DNA of 38,445 nucleotides from Planctomycetaceae bacterium (GCA_028284145.1 JANQSH010000151.1:1-38445), one strand, 5' to 3'; shown: positions 18,018 through 27,111, numbered from the stretch's first letter. The notes: a model not told the origin generated them from the sequence alone. Numbers and translations are program-made.

Positions 18018-19627
18018 GAAAACTCCCATGCGTTAAATAACGCCCAATAGAGATCCTCAACCACCTGATCCCGTACTTTATCCTGTGTTCCCTGCAGGTC
18101 GGGCAAAAGTGCGTCCCGTTCTTCCACTGTCGGTCGGCGGGTCAACGTGACGAGGAAACAGTTTTCGAGACAGACATCATCCTCTTTGGCGTAACCGGCA
18201 ATGCGACCGGACGAGTTGAACAGGTTGGCTTCCAGCAGTTCGTGCGGCAACCGGCCATTCATCCGCATCAACGCCTGCGGAATAGTCCCGGCCTGCTCAT
18301 CCAGTTCTGTTTCTCCCGGGTCACCGAACTCCTTGACAAAATCGTTCTCGCGCAGAATCCTGACCGCGCGGATCAACACGTTGGAGTTCTGATCGATCGT
18401 CTGTAGCGAGGATGACTGCAACATGCTTCCCACAACCTGTTCAGGTCGCAGCCGCGTCATCGGGAACACGGCCCAATACTGCTCGACCTTTTCAAATTGC
18501 GATGTTTCCACCGCTTCGTGTGCAGAACTGAGTCGAAACAGATCCGAGGCTGCGATCACCCGAATCATGCGCTTCAGCGAATAGCCGTTCTTGCGAAAGT
18601 CGCTGCCGAGCAGGTCGAGCATCGCTATCGGGGTTTTGTCATCATTGGGATCGGGCAGGTCGTCGACGGCGAGGCCGTAACGCAAATCGGTATAGGCCCG
18701 GCCGAACATCAATCCCCACACCCGATTGGCAATCGCCCGCTCGAAACGCCGGTTCCTGCCATGTGTGACCCATCGCGCCAACCGATTTCTCGCATCTCCG
18801 GTTTCCGGGAGTAATTCCGCATGGAACGGGACAGCCGGTTCGATCGTTTTCTCTTCGAGTGTCATGCGGTCTTCGACAATGAAGGACTTGTTACGCTGAT
18901 CCTGAATGCCGACCAGCGACAATTCCGCCTCGCCATAACAGGCTGCCAAACCCTGAAACTGTGCCTGTGTCCAATCATCAAAGGGGTGATCGTGGCATTG
19001 CGCACAATCGATCCGCTGACCGAGAAATGCGCGGACGGTGCGGCTGGCAAGTTGGTTGGCGTCGACTTCCCCTTCCATTACTGCCGCGGTGACGAAGTTC
19101 GTCTCAGGCCGACCGGTCCACAAGCCATCACTCGCAATCATCTCGCGAACAATCACGTCGTAAGGTTGGTTTTCATGCAACTGTTCACTGAGCCAGTTTA
19201 CGAACAGGTCGCGGCGAAAAACAACAAACTGTCCGGCGTCGACACCTACGAAGCTTCGCGCCAAACGCTCGGCAAAGTAGTCAGCAAACCGGCGATCCTT
19301 TAACATCTGATTCACCCAGCGATCGAGCCGATCACCTCCGGTATCATTCTCAAAAGCACGGATTTCTTCCAAAGAAGGAACGCTGCCGTGCAAGGCGAGC
19401 GACAGCCGTCGTAACACCAGCAGCTCATCGGCCGGCTTTGCAGGGATGACTTTGGCGGTTCGCCACTCCATTTTCAGCAGGGTGTTCAATCGCTGGACGG
19501 TTGGCTGGATGTCTTTGACCGAGCCGACCGGCACCTCGGTTGATGTTGGTATTCGCGCGGCCCAGGCGACCAGGCACATCACGGCCAGCCCAACGCAAGC
19601 GGGAATCAATACGGGTTTCAGTTTCAC
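18005..19627 (-). CDS. DUF1549/DUF1553 domain protein
   Basis: A 540-residue exported protein, partner of the adjacent DUF1501. A signal-anchor helix spans about 7-24 (ACVGLAVMCLVAWAA). DUF1549 follows, with RRLSLALHGSVPSLEE and the conserved CAQCHDHPFDDW; Cys208-x2-Cys211-His212 resembles a haem c site but is a regular part of this domain. DUF1553 comes after, with NRVWGLMFGR, DLPDPND, LLGSDFRKNGYSLKRMIRVI and MTRLRPEQVV. No separate cytochrome c domain is present. The GTG start at 19627 is set by AGGTGA five bases upstream; longer in-frame starts at 19654 and 19711 lack a good site and add a leader before the signal. The stop lies inside the start region of the DUF1501 gene, so the two are coupled. 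Confidence 0.92.
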   Translation of the reverse strand: MKLKPVLIPACVGLAVMCLVAWAARIPTSTEVPVGSVKDIQPTVQRLNTLLKMEWRTAKVIPAKPADELLVLRRLSLALHGSVPSLEEIRAFENDTGGDRLDRWVNQMLKDRRFADYFAERLARSFVGVDAGQFVVFRRDLFVNWLSEQLHENQPYDVIVREMIASDGLWTGRPETNFVTAAVMEGEVDANQLASRTVRAFLGQRIDCAQCHDHPFDDWTQAQFQGLAACYGEAELSLVGIQDQRNKSFIVEDRMTLEEKTIEPAVPFHAELLPETGDARNRLARWVTHGRNRRFERAIANRVWGLMFGRAYTDLRYGLAVDDLPDPNDDKTPIAMLDLLGSDFRKNGYSLKRMIRVIAASDLFRLSSAHEAVETSQFEKVEQYWAVFPMTRLRPEQVVGSMLQSSSLQTIDQNSNVLIRAVRILRENDFVKEFGDPGETELDEQAGTIPQALMRMNGRLPHELLEANLFNSSGRIAGYAKEDDVCLENCFLVTLTRRPTVEERDALLPDLQGTQDKVRDQVVEDLYWALFNAWEFSWNH

Positions 19628-19932
19628 GCTAATCACCTGCCCTGTTTTGGTCATCCGCCGGACGGCCCAAACGAAAACCGTTGGCCAGATAGCGGCATCG
19701 AGACTATTCACGCATTATTCGGATTTCTTGCCAGGATCCTGGGACGATTTGCGGATTGTGAAAGGACTTCTTCAAAATATACCCGGAATATCCTCGCTCG
19801 GTTGAGGTGTTTTCACTTCGTTTGCAGAAAATCGCCGAGAAACCCAGGTCTTGTGAATCGCAATTTCCCGCGGCGTGGTACAGTGAATGAACCATTATCC
19901 GTGGAATTCCGCCAAATATCGGGAAACGCATC
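19628..19932. promoter_or_regulatory. Divergent intergenic region
   Basis: These 305 bases lie between the minus-strand DUF1549/DUF1553 gene and the plus-strand membrane protein and must hold both promoters. AGGTGA at 19633-19638 (minus strand) is the ribosome binding site of the former. No clear promoter hexamers or operator could be named. Confidence 0.4.
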
Positions 19933-21237
19933 GTGAGTACCGACGACCCTTCAACACAACACCAGGAACCGGCACCGAATTCGTCGGCCGAGTCCCCCAT
20001 CTTTGTGGATGAGGAACCGATCTATCACTCGCCTGGGCGTAAAGAAGGTGCGCGTATCGTATTTGAGGAGAGTGAAGAACCGGAGGAGATCACGACCTGG
20101 TTCGCATTCGATCCAGTCCTGCAACGTGCATCCATGCCATCGCTGCGGGAACATCCTTTCCGTGCTTTGTTCTGGTTGATTCGCACACCGTTTGCGATGC
20201 TTTCCGTGTTTCTGTTTCTCGCCGTGATTGCCGCCGTGCCGGGATTGAACTTTCTCGCGATGGGTTATCTACTCGAAGCGGAAGGTCGCGTTGCCCGCAC
20301 CGGTCGCTGGCGGGAATCGTTTCCTCTGATTCATTTCGCCCCCCGCATTCTGGCGTTGGTTGTTGGCATGGGGTTCTGGACGTTTCTGGTTTCGATCTTC
20401 GCGACCGCCGCGGCAGATTCCGCATTGATTGACCCCAACAGCCAGACAACGAAATTCCTTCAGACTGCCAGGGTGATCTTCGCGGCGCTCGTGGGACTGC
20501 ATCTTTGCCTTGCCTTGGCGCGTGGCGGTCGGATCAATTGTTTTTTTCGGCCACTCAAAAATGTGTTGTGGTTGATCAAACTGTTACGCCAGGGGCGTTA
20601 TTGGGAAACGGCTGAGGCGAGTGTCAAACAGTTTTTCAAAGGGATGCAGTTACGGGAGCATTTCTGGCTGGGGCTGCGAGGTTATGCTGCGGCTGCTTTG
20701 TGGTTACTTTTGCCGACCGCCGTATTTGCCATTCCGCGTTCGACAAGACCACCGGCTGTAGCCCTCACGTTAATCGGGGGGGGATTGCTGACGATTGTTT
20801 TTTGCTGGGTCCCGTTTCTGCAGGCCCGCTTTGCGGCGGAAAACCGGTTCCGTGCCGCTCTGGAACTGGGAGCGATCCGCAAATTGTTCCGTCGTGCGCC
20901 GCTGGCCTGGCTGCTGGCGATTGTGACTGTCTTTGTTCTGGCATTGCCACTGTACATCTTCAAGGTTCGCGTCCCGCCCCGCGACGCCGCCTGGTTTTTC
21001 ACGATCATCTTCATTGTGAGCATTTACCCGGCACGTGTGATCACCGGTTGGGCCTACCATCGAGCCATCAAAAAGGACAAAGACGCCCATTGGATTTGGT
21101 GCTGGACGTCTCGATTGGTAATGGTGCCGCTTGTGGGGTTTTACGTGTTTCTGTTGTACTTCACGCAATTCGTGGGCGAGCATGGCAAGGCGGTGTTGTT
21201 TGAGCATCATGCGTTCCTGCTGCCCGTGCCGTTTTGA
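19933..21237 (+). CDS. Multi-pass membrane protein, unknown function
   Basis: A 434-residue protein starting at GTG 19933. The first 75 residues are hydrophilic and acidic (EESEEPEEIT). About seven hydrophobic segments follow: near PFAMLSVFLFLAVIAAVPGL, ILALVVGMGFWTFLVSIFA, ARVIFAALVGLHLCLALA, GYAAAALWLLLPTAVFAI, VALTLIGGGLLTIVFCWVPF, APLAWLLAIVTVFVLALPLYIF and LVMVPLVGFYVFLLYF. The blocks NFLAMGYLLEAEGRVARTGRWRESFPL and QARFAAENRF look like conserved positions. I know similar sequences only as hypothetical planctomycete membrane proteins and do not recognise a named domain with certainty. It is a single gene with no operon partner, followed by a 1.2-kb gap. Confidence 0.8.
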   Translation: MSTDDPSTQHQEPAPNSSAESPIFVDEEPIYHSPGRKEGARIVFEESEEPEEITTWFAFDPVLQRASMPSLREHPFRALFWLIRTPFAMLSVFLFLAVIAAVPGLNFLAMGYLLEAEGRVARTGRWRESFPLIHFAPRILALVVGMGFWTFLVSIFATAAADSALIDPNSQTTKFLQTARVIFAALVGLHLCLALARGGRINCFFRPLKNVLWLIKLLRQGRYWETAEASVKQFFKGMQLREHFWLGLRGYAAAALWLLLPTAVFAIPRSTRPPAVALTLIGGGLLTIVFCWVPFLQARFAAENRFRAALELGAIRKLFRRAPLAWLLAIVTVFVLALPLYIFKVRVPPRDAAWFFTIIFIVSIYPARVITGWAYHRAIKKDKDAHWIWCWTSRLVMVPLVGFYVFLLYFTQFVGEHGKAVLFEHHAFLLPVPF

Positions 21238-21523
21238 GCAGAAGGAGTATTTTGTTTCTCATCTTATGTTTATGTGTCTGTTGTCTGCATAATTAACGTG
21301 TTCAATTTTCATGCAATGCCGCTGAGCTCGTCGAGGAAGAGAAGTCCGACATCCGGCGATTCCATTGAGAATTCGGACGCCGAAATTCAATCGATCGATT
21401 ATCGAGGGAATCAAAGAAGTGCCTGGAAGGTTTGGATCGAAAATCAAATTCTTCTATTCCCTCACCTCCCTTCTGAACGTGAAGCTCTGTATTGAGGAGC
21501 TTCGTTGCACGGTAACGCAGCAA

Positions 21524-21557
21524 TTATTGCAAGCCACACTTTATTGCAAGCCACACT
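21524..21557 (+). repeat. Perfect 17-base tandem duplication
   Basis: TTATTGCAAGCCACACT occurs twice with no gap (21524-21540 and 21541-21557). It lies at the edge of repeat B copy 2, whose other copy at 34724 has only one such unit, so the duplication is local. Confidence 0.85.
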
Positions 21558-21600
21558 TAAGTGCAGTGACCTTCACACTGCTATTACTACGTTTCCAAAT
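21526..21600 (-). repeat. Repeat B, copy 2 (partial)
   Basis: On the minus strand it reads GTAATAGCAGTGTGAAGG, then CACTT, then GTGGCTTGCAATA. This parallels GTAATAACAGTGTGAAGG, CACTT and GTGGATTGCAATA at 34764-34810. The first part of the family sequence (ACGGACTTTTATC) is not found here. It directly abuts the partial repeat A at 21603. Confidence 0.65.
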
Positions 21601-21602
21601 AA

Positions 21603-21645
21603 GGTTCTCACGAGCCAGAAACATCACGCCGGAAGGTAAACTGCT
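21603..21645 (+). repeat. Foldback repeat A, copy 4 (right half only)
   Basis: It matches the right half of the family: CTCACGAGCCAGAAACATC, ACGCCGGAAGG and GTAAACTGCT. The left half, with the AGCGTATTACGCT end and the central hairpin, is missing, so this is a truncated remnant. Confidence 0.75.
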
Positions 21646-22410
21646 CTGGAAATTGCCTCCTGAGAACTTTGTCACCCCAGTTCGACAGGCAAACGGGGGT
21701 CCCCGATTTTTTGAAGAACATTGCAATTAAAACAGAGCTGTCACTTTGCAGTGTTCAGTGGGTTTGCGTCGAGTCACGGAAGTTGTGTCACAACCCGATT
21801 CAGTCACACGGGTTGATCCAGTTTCGGACGCCATTCGGACTACGTCAAATGTGTCGATTCAGCGGAAGCTGACAGGTGCAGGGCGCTCTGTTACAGCGGT
21901 TGTAGCTGCATAATGGGTCACTGGTTTCGATCAGGCAGCCAATTGACAATTTTCCCGTCGACAACTAATCTTCCAGGAGCAGCTCCGTCGATAGACGCAC
22001 TGCCGACGCCCCCCTTCCCGGTCTGTTGGAGAGGGCTCCGGGTTTTGGCATTTGAGCCAGTGGAGTCGATGAACATGCAGGGATCACACTTCCTTGTCTG
22101 GAAATTCCTGTAGACAGACTGCCGTTTGTAATGGTTCAATGGCGTATACGATGGCTGCAAGGAACCGATGAGAGTTGATTTTGTTTTGATGTGACATCTT
22201 TCAATTGGTGTGGGGCTACACAGCGAATTCGTTTTTTGCAAAAAGAGACGAAGACAAAATACATAAATAGCTCGGGACGGCAATGTCGTTTCCTGCTTTG
22301 ATGGTGGGTGAGTTTTTCAGCTTGCCGGTACGTGTTTTGATACAAGATGTGACAACAAACCGAAGCCAGGTTTGATTGACAGGCAGCGTCCAATTGATTC
22401 GTGATCTCGG

Positions 22411-22434
22411 CCTCCTTTGTGGACGACAAGGAGG
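22411..22434 (+). promoter_or_regulatory. Hairpin in the DUF1573 leader
   Basis: CCTCCTT (22411-22417) pairs perfectly with AAGGAGG (22428-22434) across a ten-base loop, 34 bases before the start codon. The right arm is a full anti-16S match but has no start codon at a suitable distance. The TTGACA at 22376-22381 upstream could be a -35 box, but no good -10 box follows. It could be a leader hairpin or an operator. Confidence 0.35.
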
Positions 22435-22467
22435 TGGCAGAATTCGCAATCCAGAAGAGGTACATCG

Positions 22468-23550
22468 ATGAGTTCATCAATCGTCCGGGCTTTCCTCACA
22501 TTCACACTGGTCTGTTCGGCGTTTTGCATTTCCGCCTCCGCTCAATTTTCTGCTGCCCCTGCGCAGCCATTCCGGATTTCTCCCTACGCACAGCTCAATC
22601 AGCAGCCGCAATTGACTTGGGCACAGAAGATGTTCGACCACCAGAAGATTGACTTTGGTGTGATCGCCCGTGGCTCAGAGGCAGTCTTTCGGTTGAAGAT
22701 CACCAACCTCTACAAAGAAAATGTGCACATCTCCAACGTACGCACAACCTGTGGTTGTTCGGCTGCTTCGCCGGACCGCACTACTCTCAAATCGCACGAA
22801 TCGGCTTACATCAAAGTGACAATGGACACGCAAAAGTTTTCGCGTCGGAAAGATTCCAACGTCATTGTCACATTTGATCGTCCGCTATATGCCGAAGTTC
22901 GTATCCCTATTACCTCGTACATTCGGCCGGATGTCGTCCTCGATCCGGGTTCCGTGGAATTTGGCGATGTCATCTATGGTTCAACCTCCGTCAAAGAACT
23001 CGAAGTACGTTATGCCGGTCGCGGAGACTGGCAGATTCGCAGCATCGAAAACAGTAACGAGCATCTGGACGTTCGTTTTGTGGAAACGGAACGGACACAG
23101 AACTTGAGTACTGCCCGCGTGCATTACAAATTGCAGGTCAGTTTGAAGGCGACGGCACCAGTCGGCCAGTTTCGCGAGCAGATTTATCTGATCACCGACG
23201 ACGATGGCAATCCGCGCGTACCTCTGCTGGTGGAAGCAAAAGTCACGTCCGATATGACGATTACGCCCGAAGTGATCGCTCTCGGGTCGGTTGCACCGGG
23301 TGATGTGAAAACGTTCAACGTCGTCCTGCGTGGCAAGAAACCGTTTTCCATCGACAAGGTGGAATGCACGTCCAGAAAATATGAATTCAATGCGAAAGTT
23401 CCGGGCTCGGCTTCGCCCGTTCAGGTGTTGCCCATGACTATCACCATGCCAACCCGGCAAGGCGATTTCTCGGAAATTTTTGCCGTTTCCATTGCCGGTC
23501 GGCCTGCACCAGTCCACTTCCGAGCCTATGGACAGGTGGTCGGCAACTGA
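22468..23550 (+). CDS. Secreted DUF1573 protein
   Basis: A 360-residue exported protein. ATG 22468 has AGAAGAGG seven bases upstream, and a clean signal peptide follows (about 1-25, ending ASAQ). An earlier in-frame start at 22417 would put a hydrophilic extension before the signal. The DUF1573 domain is plain: IDFGVIARGSEAVFRLKITN, then ISNVRTTCGCSAA with the conserved TTCGC cysteine pair, then IPITSYIRPDVVLDPGSVEFGDV, which begins a second Ig-like unit. A third unit starts near ITPEVIALGSVAPGD. The tandem Ig-like modules (ASH/MSP fold) suggest binding or scaffolding outside the cytoplasm. The function is unknown. It stands alone, with long gaps on both sides. Confidence 0.9.
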   Translation: MSSSIVRAFLTFTLVCSAFCISASAQFSAAPAQPFRISPYAQLNQQPQLTWAQKMFDHQKIDFGVIARGSEAVFRLKITNLYKENVHISNVRTTCGCSAASPDRTTLKSHESAYIKVTMDTQKFSRRKDSNVIVTFDRPLYAEVRIPITSYIRPDVVLDPGSVEFGDVIYGSTSVKELEVRYAGRGDWQIRSIENSNEHLDVRFVETERTQNLSTARVHYKLQVSLKATAPVGQFREQIYLITDDDGNPRVPLLVEAKVTSDMTITPEVIALGSVAPGDVKTFNVVLRGKKPFSIDKVECTSRKYEFNAKVPGSASPVQVLPMTITMPTRQGDFSEIFAVSIAGRPAPVHFRAYGQVVGN

Positions 23551-24222
23551 ACGAAATCGAGTCGCCCCCTCCGCCTTTTGTTGTGTTACGCCACTGGCAT
23601 TTCGCCAGCGCGGGGTACTTGGTTTGCGTTGCGACAGGAAGTCTGTTCTTAAGCCGCGTCGTGCAAATTAGCGGTAGGGCTCACATCCAACTTGTAATAA
23701 TGCGGACAAAATGAACACCGCTCAGCCTGATGCCGGGACACAACGCTGCTTCATAGCGAACGGCGATTGTATGTGGCAGCGAAAAAGTGATTCGGCCATG
23801 TAAAACTGGCGATCGCGCTGCGGGGCGACACCGCGCCCACCCTGACACAGTTATCTATCAGATACAGTCCGGAGAGCATCCAGCCCCGTTTTACCTTCTG
23901 GTGTGGCATCTCTGGCTCGTGGGGGGCTATAGTTTGCAGGCCAATCGACGTCCATCGTAGCCAGAAGAGCGTAACACGCTTTAACTGAAGAGGATTTCCA
24001 CCTCTCTGATCAGACACGCACACCTGCAAACGCACCCGCTTGTCACTCACTCGACTCAAGCGTCCCGAGGAAAGCATTATGGTGGTCGGGGCACCCGCGG
24101 TGGTTTTCGTCAATTCTGCATGCCAATGCGGACTCAATTGCAAATTCCTCCTTCACTGGTATGGTTAGAGACATCGACCAACAGAATCCTGGGTACAAAT
24201 CCTCCGTCAACGGAAATGACAA
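23551..24222. other. Intergenic region upstream of pyrE
   Basis: A 672-base stretch containing repeat A copy 5 (23882-23980) and no gene that I can support. No attenuator-like terminator or recognised operator was found before pyrE. Confidence 0.5.
23882..23980 (-). repeat. Foldback repeat A, copy 5
   Basis: Complete but diverged. On the minus strand it runs from AGCGTGTTACGCT (23980-23968) through GGCCTGCAAAC and CCACGAGCCAGAG to GAAGGTAAAAC near 23888. The AGCG end faces pyrE, 242 bases away. Confidence 0.8.
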
Positions 24223-24777
24223 ATGTACGATCGTGATCGACTTATCGCGCTGTTCAAAGAACGGGCTCTCAAATTCGGCGACTTCACCCTCGTGTCGGGT
24301 CAAAAATCGTCCTATTACCTCGATGGCAAACAGGTCACACTGCATTCGGAAGGTTTACGGCTGGTAAGCCTCGGTTTGTTCGAATTGTTACAAGATGTCG
24401 ATTTCACCGTCGTCGGCGGAATGTCAATCGGAGCCGACCCGATCATCGGCGGCGTTCTGACCGTGGCTGCCGAACAGGGCAAACCGATTCTCGGTTGCAT
24501 GGTTCGCAAGGAAGCCAAGGGGCACGGCACAAACCGTTTTCTTGAGGGGCCGCTGCAGGCGGGTGACAAGGTGGTCATCATTGACGATGTCGTGACCACC
24601 GGTGGCAGTTCGCTGCAGGCTGTCGAGCATATTCAGGAATTTGGCTGCGAAGTGGTGATGGTGGTGGGCATCTGCGATCGCCTGCAGGGAGGTCGCGAAA
24701 ACTTCGAGAAAAAAGACCTTCCCTTCCGTTCGTTGCTGACAATTGAAGACCTTGGAGTTGACATCTCCGGCTCTTAA
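24223..24777 (+). CDS. pyrE: Orotate phosphoribosyltransferase
   Basis: It converts orotate and phosphoribosyl pyrophosphate to orotidine monophosphate, the fifth step of pyrimidine synthesis. The 184-residue length is normal for the shorter bacterial form. The N-terminus has FGDFTLVSGQKSSYYLDGK, the orotate-contacting region. RKEAKGHGT (95-103) is the flexible catalytic loop. VVIIDDVVTTGGSS (117-130) is the type I phosphoribosyltransferase PRPP-binding motif with its paired Asp residues. GGA lies upstream of ATG 24223, a weak ribosome binding site. It stands alone with no pyrF, carA or carB nearby. A bulged GGCT-TTA/TAAGCC pairing followed by TTTT at 24769-24800 might end transcription, but support is weak. 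Confidence 0.96.
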   Translation: MYDRDRLIALFKERALKFGDFTLVSGQKSSYYLDGKQVTLHSEGLRLVSLGLFELLQDVDFTVVGGMSIGADPIIGGVLTVAAEQGKPILGCMVRKEAKGHGTNRFLEGPLQAGDKVVIIDDVVTTGGSSLQAVEHIQEFGCEVVMVVGICDRLQGGRENFEKKDLPFRSLLTIEDLGVDISGS

Positions 24778-25285
24778 TGGACAATTGAGATAAGCCTTTT
24801 CCCCCGCAAGAGTTGTCTGGCTTGAAGGTGCTTTTTACAGAGCGGAAAATCCAAACGGACAAAAGCCCGTCAGATGAGGTGAATTAAGGGGAAGGCGTTT
24901 GTCGGTTTGCCGACCAGCAAAGTCGATACGCTGGAAACGATGTTGTGACTTGTGTAAGTGTATGAAGCACATTTGATTGCGTCTGATGTGCATCCCTGGG
25001 ATGTATTGGGTGAAGGTATCTGATACTCTGATGAAACTTCCATCACGTCCTGACAGTTACTTCCTGATACCCTTTTTCAACGATTGAAACATTTCGGAAA
25101 ATGGTCCGACATTTTGCATGTTGTCTACCGCCCTTCGCACAATGTAGAACCTGGTTGTCATGAATCTCGAAGGTTCATCACGATTTTGAAAAATTGTGAC
25201 CCCGCCATTGATGCGGGAAAAGATAATTTGGTGGAGATGTCTTGTTTGACGCAGAACCACCTCCCTTCTTTCTGAGCTTGTTACC
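24778..25285. other. Intergenic region upstream of the tandem toroid genes
   Basis: A 508-base stretch with no gene. It holds a small GTCGG/CCGAC hairpin at 24901-24914 and two near-perfect palindromes at 24991-25026, annotated separately. The promoter of the 25286 gene is expected here. Confidence 0.5.
24991..25026 (+). promoter_or_regulatory. Pair of palindromes, possible operators
   Basis: CATCCCTGGGATG (24991-25003, six-base arms around one T) and GTATCTGATAC (25016-25026, five-base arms around one T) lie 12 bases apart. They are 260-295 bases before the 25286 gene. Both have the odd-length symmetry of repressor sites, but no regulator can be assigned. Confidence 0.3.
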
Positions 25286-27100
25286 ATGTCCAAGATTATT
25301 CCCGACTCAGAAGTAAAGCCCACCCATCCCGAAGCGACCGGAAAAATGCCACGTCGACCGGTCAAAAAGAAACTGGCAGGTGCCGCTGCCGCTGGCAATG
25401 GTGGGCAGGCCGCTGGAGCGAAGCGCCCAGTTAAGAAACGACCCACGGGTAATCAGTCTGACGAACAGCGTCCGACTGCCAGGCGTCCAGCATCCAAACA
25501 GCCTCCGCAAAAGTCCGGATCCAAACCGACCCAGCCACACCATTCCATTCTCGATGAGATCGAAGAGCATCACGATCGTCCGAAGATGACCATGATGGCA
25601 TTGGTGGCAATCATCAGCGCCATTGCCCACGGAATCGTTGCTATCATTCTCGCGCTGTACATGTTGCCGATCCCCGATGCGGATGAAGTCTTCGGTATTC
25701 TCTCCTCGACCACAAACCGTTCTGATGAAGAGGAACTGTTTGAAGAGATTGAAATGCCGGAAGAAGAGATGATGGAGGAGGTGGAAGAAGTCGAGGAGAT
25801 GAACGAAGAAGTCGTTGAGATCGACGAAGTCATTCCCGAACCGGAAATCGCCCCGGTCAATATCAACGATCTGGAACTGTCTGTCCCGATTGAAGCGCCT
25901 GACGACACCGGTGTTGGTCCGACACCCGACCCGACGAAAACAAGTCAGTTTGGTGGTCGAAGTTCTCAGGCGTCCAAGATGGCGCTGTTGAAGGCACAGG
26001 GTGGCAATACTGAAAGTGAACTTGCCGTTACGAACGGCCTGAAATGGCTGGCCCGCGTTCAACAACCAGACGGTGGCTGGGACTTCATCGACGCAAAGTA
26101 CTCTGGTGAATATCGCACCGCTGCAACCGGCATGGCTTTGATGGCTTTTCTTGGTGCCGGACATACCCACGAAAAAGGTTCATACCAGACACAGGTCAAG
26201 CGGGGGATCGAGTTCCTGGGTAATAATCTCAAGCAGGACAAAGATGGTTTTGATTTGCGTGGTGCCGGATCGGGTGGTCACGGCATGTATTGCCATGCCA
26301 TCGCGAACATCGCCTTGGCCGAAGCGTTGGCAATGTCACTCGATTCTCTGAAACCACCCAAGTTCACTCCCGAGGAACAGGCCAAATTGCTGAAACTGCC
26401 AGAGGGAGAACGCCGGGCCCTCGTTGCACGTCGGAAACAGAAACAGGAAACGGCCAAGAAAATTCAGGCGCTCACAATGGGTGTCACCAACTGGTCCATT
26501 CGGGCACAAAATCCGAAAGGAGGTGGTTGGCAGTACTCACCTCGCAGTGGTGGCGACACATCGGTCACCGGCTGGTACGTGATGGCCCTCAAATCGGGCC
26601 TTTCTGCCAAACTTCCAGTCCCGAAAGTCTCCTTCCAGGGAGCAACTTACTTCCTGAATTCGGTCGCCGCCAATGGTGGTGCCAACTACGGCTACAAAGA
26701 TCCCGGAAAACAAATCAGATCGACAACAACGGCTGTAGGTCTGTTGTGCCGGATGTACATGGGGTGGAATAAAGACAATCCCGCACTCCGAAACGGCGTG
26801 ATGTATCTCTCCAAGCTGGGACCTTCCACCAAGGGCCGCAACATGTACTACAACTACTACGCCACCCAGGTGTTGCATCATTGGGGGGGAGATGAATGGA
26901 AAAAGTGGAATGAGGTGATGCGGGATCATCTGACCACAACACAGACGGCAGAGGGTTACTGGAATTCCGGTGGCGGTGGCCACGGCGCCAAGGAAGGCGG
27001 AAAACTGTACGAAACCACTTTGGCCATCATGACGCTGGAAGTCTACTACCGTCACCTGCCGCTCTATCAGAAGAAATCTATCACCACCGAGCTTCCCTGA
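25286..27100 (+). CDS. Membrane-anchored squalene-cyclase-like repeat protein, paralogue 1
   Basis: A 604-residue protein. Residues 1-100 are basic and Pro/Lys/Arg-rich (cytoplasmic), and one helix lies at about 101-128. A strongly acidic Glu/Met/Val linker follows (about 147-190), with FGILSS just after the helix. GGRSSQASKMALLKAQGGNTESE leads into an alpha/alpha-toroid of the prenyltransferase/squalene-oxidase repeat type, with QW-like motifs QQPDGGW, NPKGGGWQYSPRS and TQTAEGYW. A charged helical insertion (about 363-395) separates the halves. No DxDD motif is seen, so cyclase activity is not indicated. The basic tail, single helix and rigid acidic linker loosely recall TonB-like architecture; that is inference. 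The next gene is a paralogue ending in nearly the same residues. The toroid domain is expected outside the cytoplasm. Confidence 0.85.
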   Translation: MSKIIPDSEVKPTHPEATGKMPRRPVKKKLAGAAAAGNGGQAAGAKRPVKKRPTGNQSDEQRPTARRPASKQPPQKSGSKPTQPHHSILDEIEEHHDRPKMTMMALVAIISAIAHGIVAIILALYMLPIPDADEVFGILSSTTNRSDEEELFEEIEMPEEEMMEEVEEVEEMNEEVVEIDEVIPEPEIAPVNINDLELSVPIEAPDDTGVGPTPDPTKTSQFGGRSSQASKMALLKAQGGNTESELAVTNGLKWLARVQQPDGGWDFIDAKYSGEYRTAATGMALMAFLGAGHTHEKGSYQTQVKRGIEFLGNNLKQDKDGFDLRGAGSGGHGMYCHAIANIALAEALAMSLDSLKPPKFTPEEQAKLLKLPEGERRALVARRKQKQETAKKIQALTMGVTNWSIRAQNPKGGGWQYSPRSGGDTSVTGWYVMALKSGLSAKLPVPKVSFQGATYFLNSVAANGGANYGYKDPGKQIRSTTTAVGLLCRMYMGWNKDNPALRNGVMYLSKLGPSTKGRNMYYNYYATQVLHHWGGDEWKKWNEVMRDHLTTTQTAEGYWNSGGGGHGAKEGGKLYETTLAIMTLEVYYRHLPLYQKKSITTELP

Positions 27101-27111
27101 TGGAAAATTCA

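Larger units (their letters stand above)
21238..22467. other. Long intergenic region with repeat remnants
   Basis: A 1.2-kb stretch between two plus-strand genes. It holds a 17-base tandem duplication, a repeat B copy in minus orientation, the right half of a repeat A (21524-21645) and a hairpin near its end (22411-22434). Short open frames on both strands (for instance minus 21918-22283) show no family I recognise. The rest looks like decayed non-coding sequence. Confidence 0.55.

Noticed and set aside
18862-19050. Possible cytochrome c haem site in the DUF1549/DUF1553 protein (CAQCH)
   Set aside because: The CxxCH here is a standard conserved part of DUF1549, not a separate cytochrome domain.
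21918-22283. Minus-strand frame of 121 codons in the large gap
   Set aside because: The C-terminal part looks somewhat protein-like, but there is no known motif and no good start; possibly a decayed gene, unsupported.
25307-26170. 287-codon frame antisense to paralogue 1
   Set aside because: Phe/Arg-rich mirror of Glu-rich and Lys-rich coding sequence; no homology expected.
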